Positions 62,639 through 64,000 of a DNA stretch of 64,000 nucleotides are shown here, piece by piece; positions within the stretch are counted from its first letter, which is position 1; every line of letters starts with the position of its first letter. The DNA is from Gemmatimonadota bacterium (GTDB lineage: Bacteria > Gemmatimonadota > Gemmatimonadetes > Longimicrobiales > Gaopeijiaceae), in contig JAJDVT010000121.1 of assembly GCA_022826005.1 (NCBI GenBank), forward strand, positions 62,001 to 126,000, in the 5' to 3' direction. The position numbers and the translations under genes were made by a program. The notes below the pieces were generated by a model that did not search any database, was not told the DNA's origin, and saw only the letters and a program-made list of their open reading frames with translations.

Positions 62639-64000
62639 CACCATGGCTCCTGCCAGTTCCAATCCGGGTCCACAGCCCTGACCGCCAACCCCAGCGCCTC
62701 GAACTCGCGTTCCCTGCGGTCCGGCGCGTGGGCCGCGGGCGAGCGGTGGCTCTGCACCACGATCACGAGTTCCCGCGACGGGATGATGTACGTGCGCTGA
62801 TCCCCGGCTCCCGCCGCGTTGTAGGCATCGGGCGGCAGCGTGGGAACCCGGCTTCCCCGCCCCGACTCGTCCGCGGGATTCAACCAGAAGAGTCCTCCAT
62901 ACACGGGCGGGTCCCACGCCGGAGCCGGCGACTGAACGAAGTCCACGAATTCCTCCGGCAGGAGCCTTTCTCCGTTCCACATTCCTCGCTGCAGATAGAG
63001 CAGCCCCAGGCGGGCCCAGTTGCGGGCGGTCCCGTAGTTGTATCCGGTGAGCAGGAAGTTGCCGTAGGCGTCGGTCTCCATGACGAAGCGGCGAATCCCG
63101 ATCCGGTCGAAGAGCGCCCGCTGCGGCCACGTAAGGTACTCCTCGTCCAGCTCGTTCTCGACCGTGTGCTTGACGATGTAGCCCAGCGTCCATGGATCCG
63201 AGTTGCGGTAGCGGCCGACGGTGTTGGGAGGAAACTCTGCTTCGCGGCTGATCGAGAACCTGAACACGTCGATTGGGGCCTCGTACCCGAGCCAGTGGTC
63301 CCGCTGCCCGGCGATGAACGACAGCGCCATCTGTTCCGGGGTCGCACCCGAGTTGGTGAAGCGCAGACCGCTGGACATGCGCAGCAGGTCGGCGATGCGG
63401 ATGGCCGCACGGGGATCACCCGGCGAGTTCTGCCACTCCGGCACGGGCGCCGGCTGCCACAGCTCCAGGTGACCCATCTGGATGAGGCGGCCAACCAGGG
63501 TCGCGGTCATGCTCTTCCCCATCGACCAGCTCTCGAGCTGCATGTGCCGGTGCGCGCCCCCAGCGTACTCTTCGGCAACGATTCGCCCGCGGTGGACCAC
63601 GAGGAAGGCGGCGCGGTTGTCGTCCCGGTTGCCGAGCATCACTTCCACGGCCTCGGCAAGCAGTTCCTCGTTCACGCCGTCCGGGAGCGGCTCGTAGGGA
63701 AGAATGTCCCCCATCGGCCAGGGCGTCGCCGCCGCATCCGGCAGGGCACTGACCACCTCGCGGGGCGTAAAGAAGACATTGTCGCTGTGGGGCGGCAGGA
63801 TCACGCACCCCTGGTCGCCGAAGTGCCGTGCGCGCCCCTCGGCGCCGCCTGTCGAAACGGTCACGACGCGGCGCTCGTCGTCGACTTCGAACACCAGCAT
63901 CCCGTTCTCGTAGTCGCTGACGTCCTCTTCGGTGAGCAGGACGCTGCTGTACAGGGCCTCGTCACGGTCACGCTCCGATACCCAGATCGCGGAACAGTAG
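62638..64000 (-). CDS. Beta-lactamase-fold serine hydrolase (partial, off right edge)
   Basis: An uninterrupted frame runs from the window edge (first visible codons give YCSAIWVSERDRDEALYSSV) to the stop at 62638, so the true start is outside. Family motifs are SWSMGKS (SxxK nucleophile), YRNSDPW (YxN-like) and GAGDQRTYIIPSRELVIVV near the C-terminus. This places it with class C beta-lactamase / esterase-like hydrolases rather than a resistance enzyme. An N-terminal all-beta segment before the catalytic domain (about 100 visible residues) is typical of envelope esterases. Confidence 0.88.
   Translation of the reverse strand, partial: YCSAIWVSERDRDEALYSSVLLTEEDVSDYENGMLVFEVDDERRVVTVSTGGAEGRARHFGDQGCVILPPHSDNVFFTPREVVSALPDAAATPWPMGDILPYEPLPDGVNEELLAEAVEVMLGNRDDNRAAFLVVHRGRIVAEEYAGGAHRHMQLESWSMGKSMTATLVGRLIQMGHLELWQPAPVPEWQNSPGDPRAAIRIADLLRMSSGLRFTNSGATPEQMALSFIAGQRDHWLGYEAPIDVFRFSISREAEFPPNTVGRYRNSDPWTLGYIVKHTVENELDEEYLTWPQRALFDRIGIRRFVMETDAYGNFLLTGYNYGTARNWARLGLLYLQRGMWNGERLLPEEFVDFVQSPAPAWDPPVYGGLFWLNPADESGRGSRVPTLPPDAYNAAGAGDQRTYIIPSRELVIVVQSHRSPAAHAPDRREREFEALGLAVRAVDPDWNWQEPW

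Overview
This 64 kb window is GC-rich and gene-dense, with no tRNA, rRNA, CRISPR array, transposase or integrase visible. The gene content points to a member of the phylum Gemmatimonadota. The signs are lipid-anchored six-bladed beta-propeller proteins opening with DSAGIEIVEN, very large Oar/SusC-like TonB-dependent receptors with an N-terminal carboxypeptidase-regulatory-like domain, a BlaI/M56 pair, a histone-deacetylase-like protein and many Tat- or lipobox-exported hydrolases. This assignment is an inference from protein families; there is no marker rRNA to test it.

Layout. 1-2.7 kb (minus): an exported or anchored protein, an anti-sigma-like protein and an ECF sigma factor in one operon, a proline-rich protein, and an HNH endonuclease. 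2.8-11.5 kb (minus): PriA, an M24 peptidase, a CcmH-like protein, an HDAC-like protein, CarB, and upstream of carB a 38-codon MetS-like transporter subunit. 11.7-14.5 kb (plus): a small membrane-anchored repeat protein with a strong intrinsic terminator, then a BlaI-type repressor and an M56 (BlaR1-like) membrane peptidase behind a promoter carrying two tandem operators. 14.6-28.4 kb (plus): an envelope island of an FGE-fold lipoprotein, two beta-propeller lipoproteins and three tandem TonB-dependent receptors. 28.4-33.8 kb (minus): HD hydrolase, endonuclease III, an unknown protein, an NSS sodium symporter and glycyl-tRNA synthetase. 34.0-35.4 kb: a coiled-coil repeat protein and an SDR. 35.5-43.1 kb (plus): a NurA-HerA-SbcD-SbcC DNA-end-processing cluster, followed by NfuA, dihydroorotase and phosphoglycerate mutase. 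47-51.3 kb: a TRAP transporter for 2-oxo acids whose membrane and binding-protein genes are separated by an AAA/DUF4143 ATPase gene. 51.5-64 kb: aldo/keto reductase, SLC13-type transporter with RCK domains, ERG4/ERG24-type sterol reductase homologue, KatG, an FG-GAP propeller, a decayed higA antitoxin, an M28 peptidase lipoprotein, a small membrane protein, an SRPBCC protein and a beta-lactamase-fold hydrolase running off the right edge.

The most striking non-coding signal is a 39-bp element found five times, always with the same spacing: TGTMA-N8-TKACA-N3-TGTMA-N8-TKACA. It lies in front of the FGE-fold lipoprotein, the second propeller lipoprotein, the HD hydrolase, gpmI and the M28 lipoprotein. 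It looks like a pair of 18-bp operators set 21 bp (two helical turns) apart and suggests an undescribed regulon. The BlaI promoter uses a different sequence in the same two-site, 21-bp arrangement. A second unusual signal is a Shine-Dalgarno sequence written in rare Arg codons inside the M56 gene. It precedes an in-frame ATG where the M56 tail aligns with the separate small protein encoded upstream.
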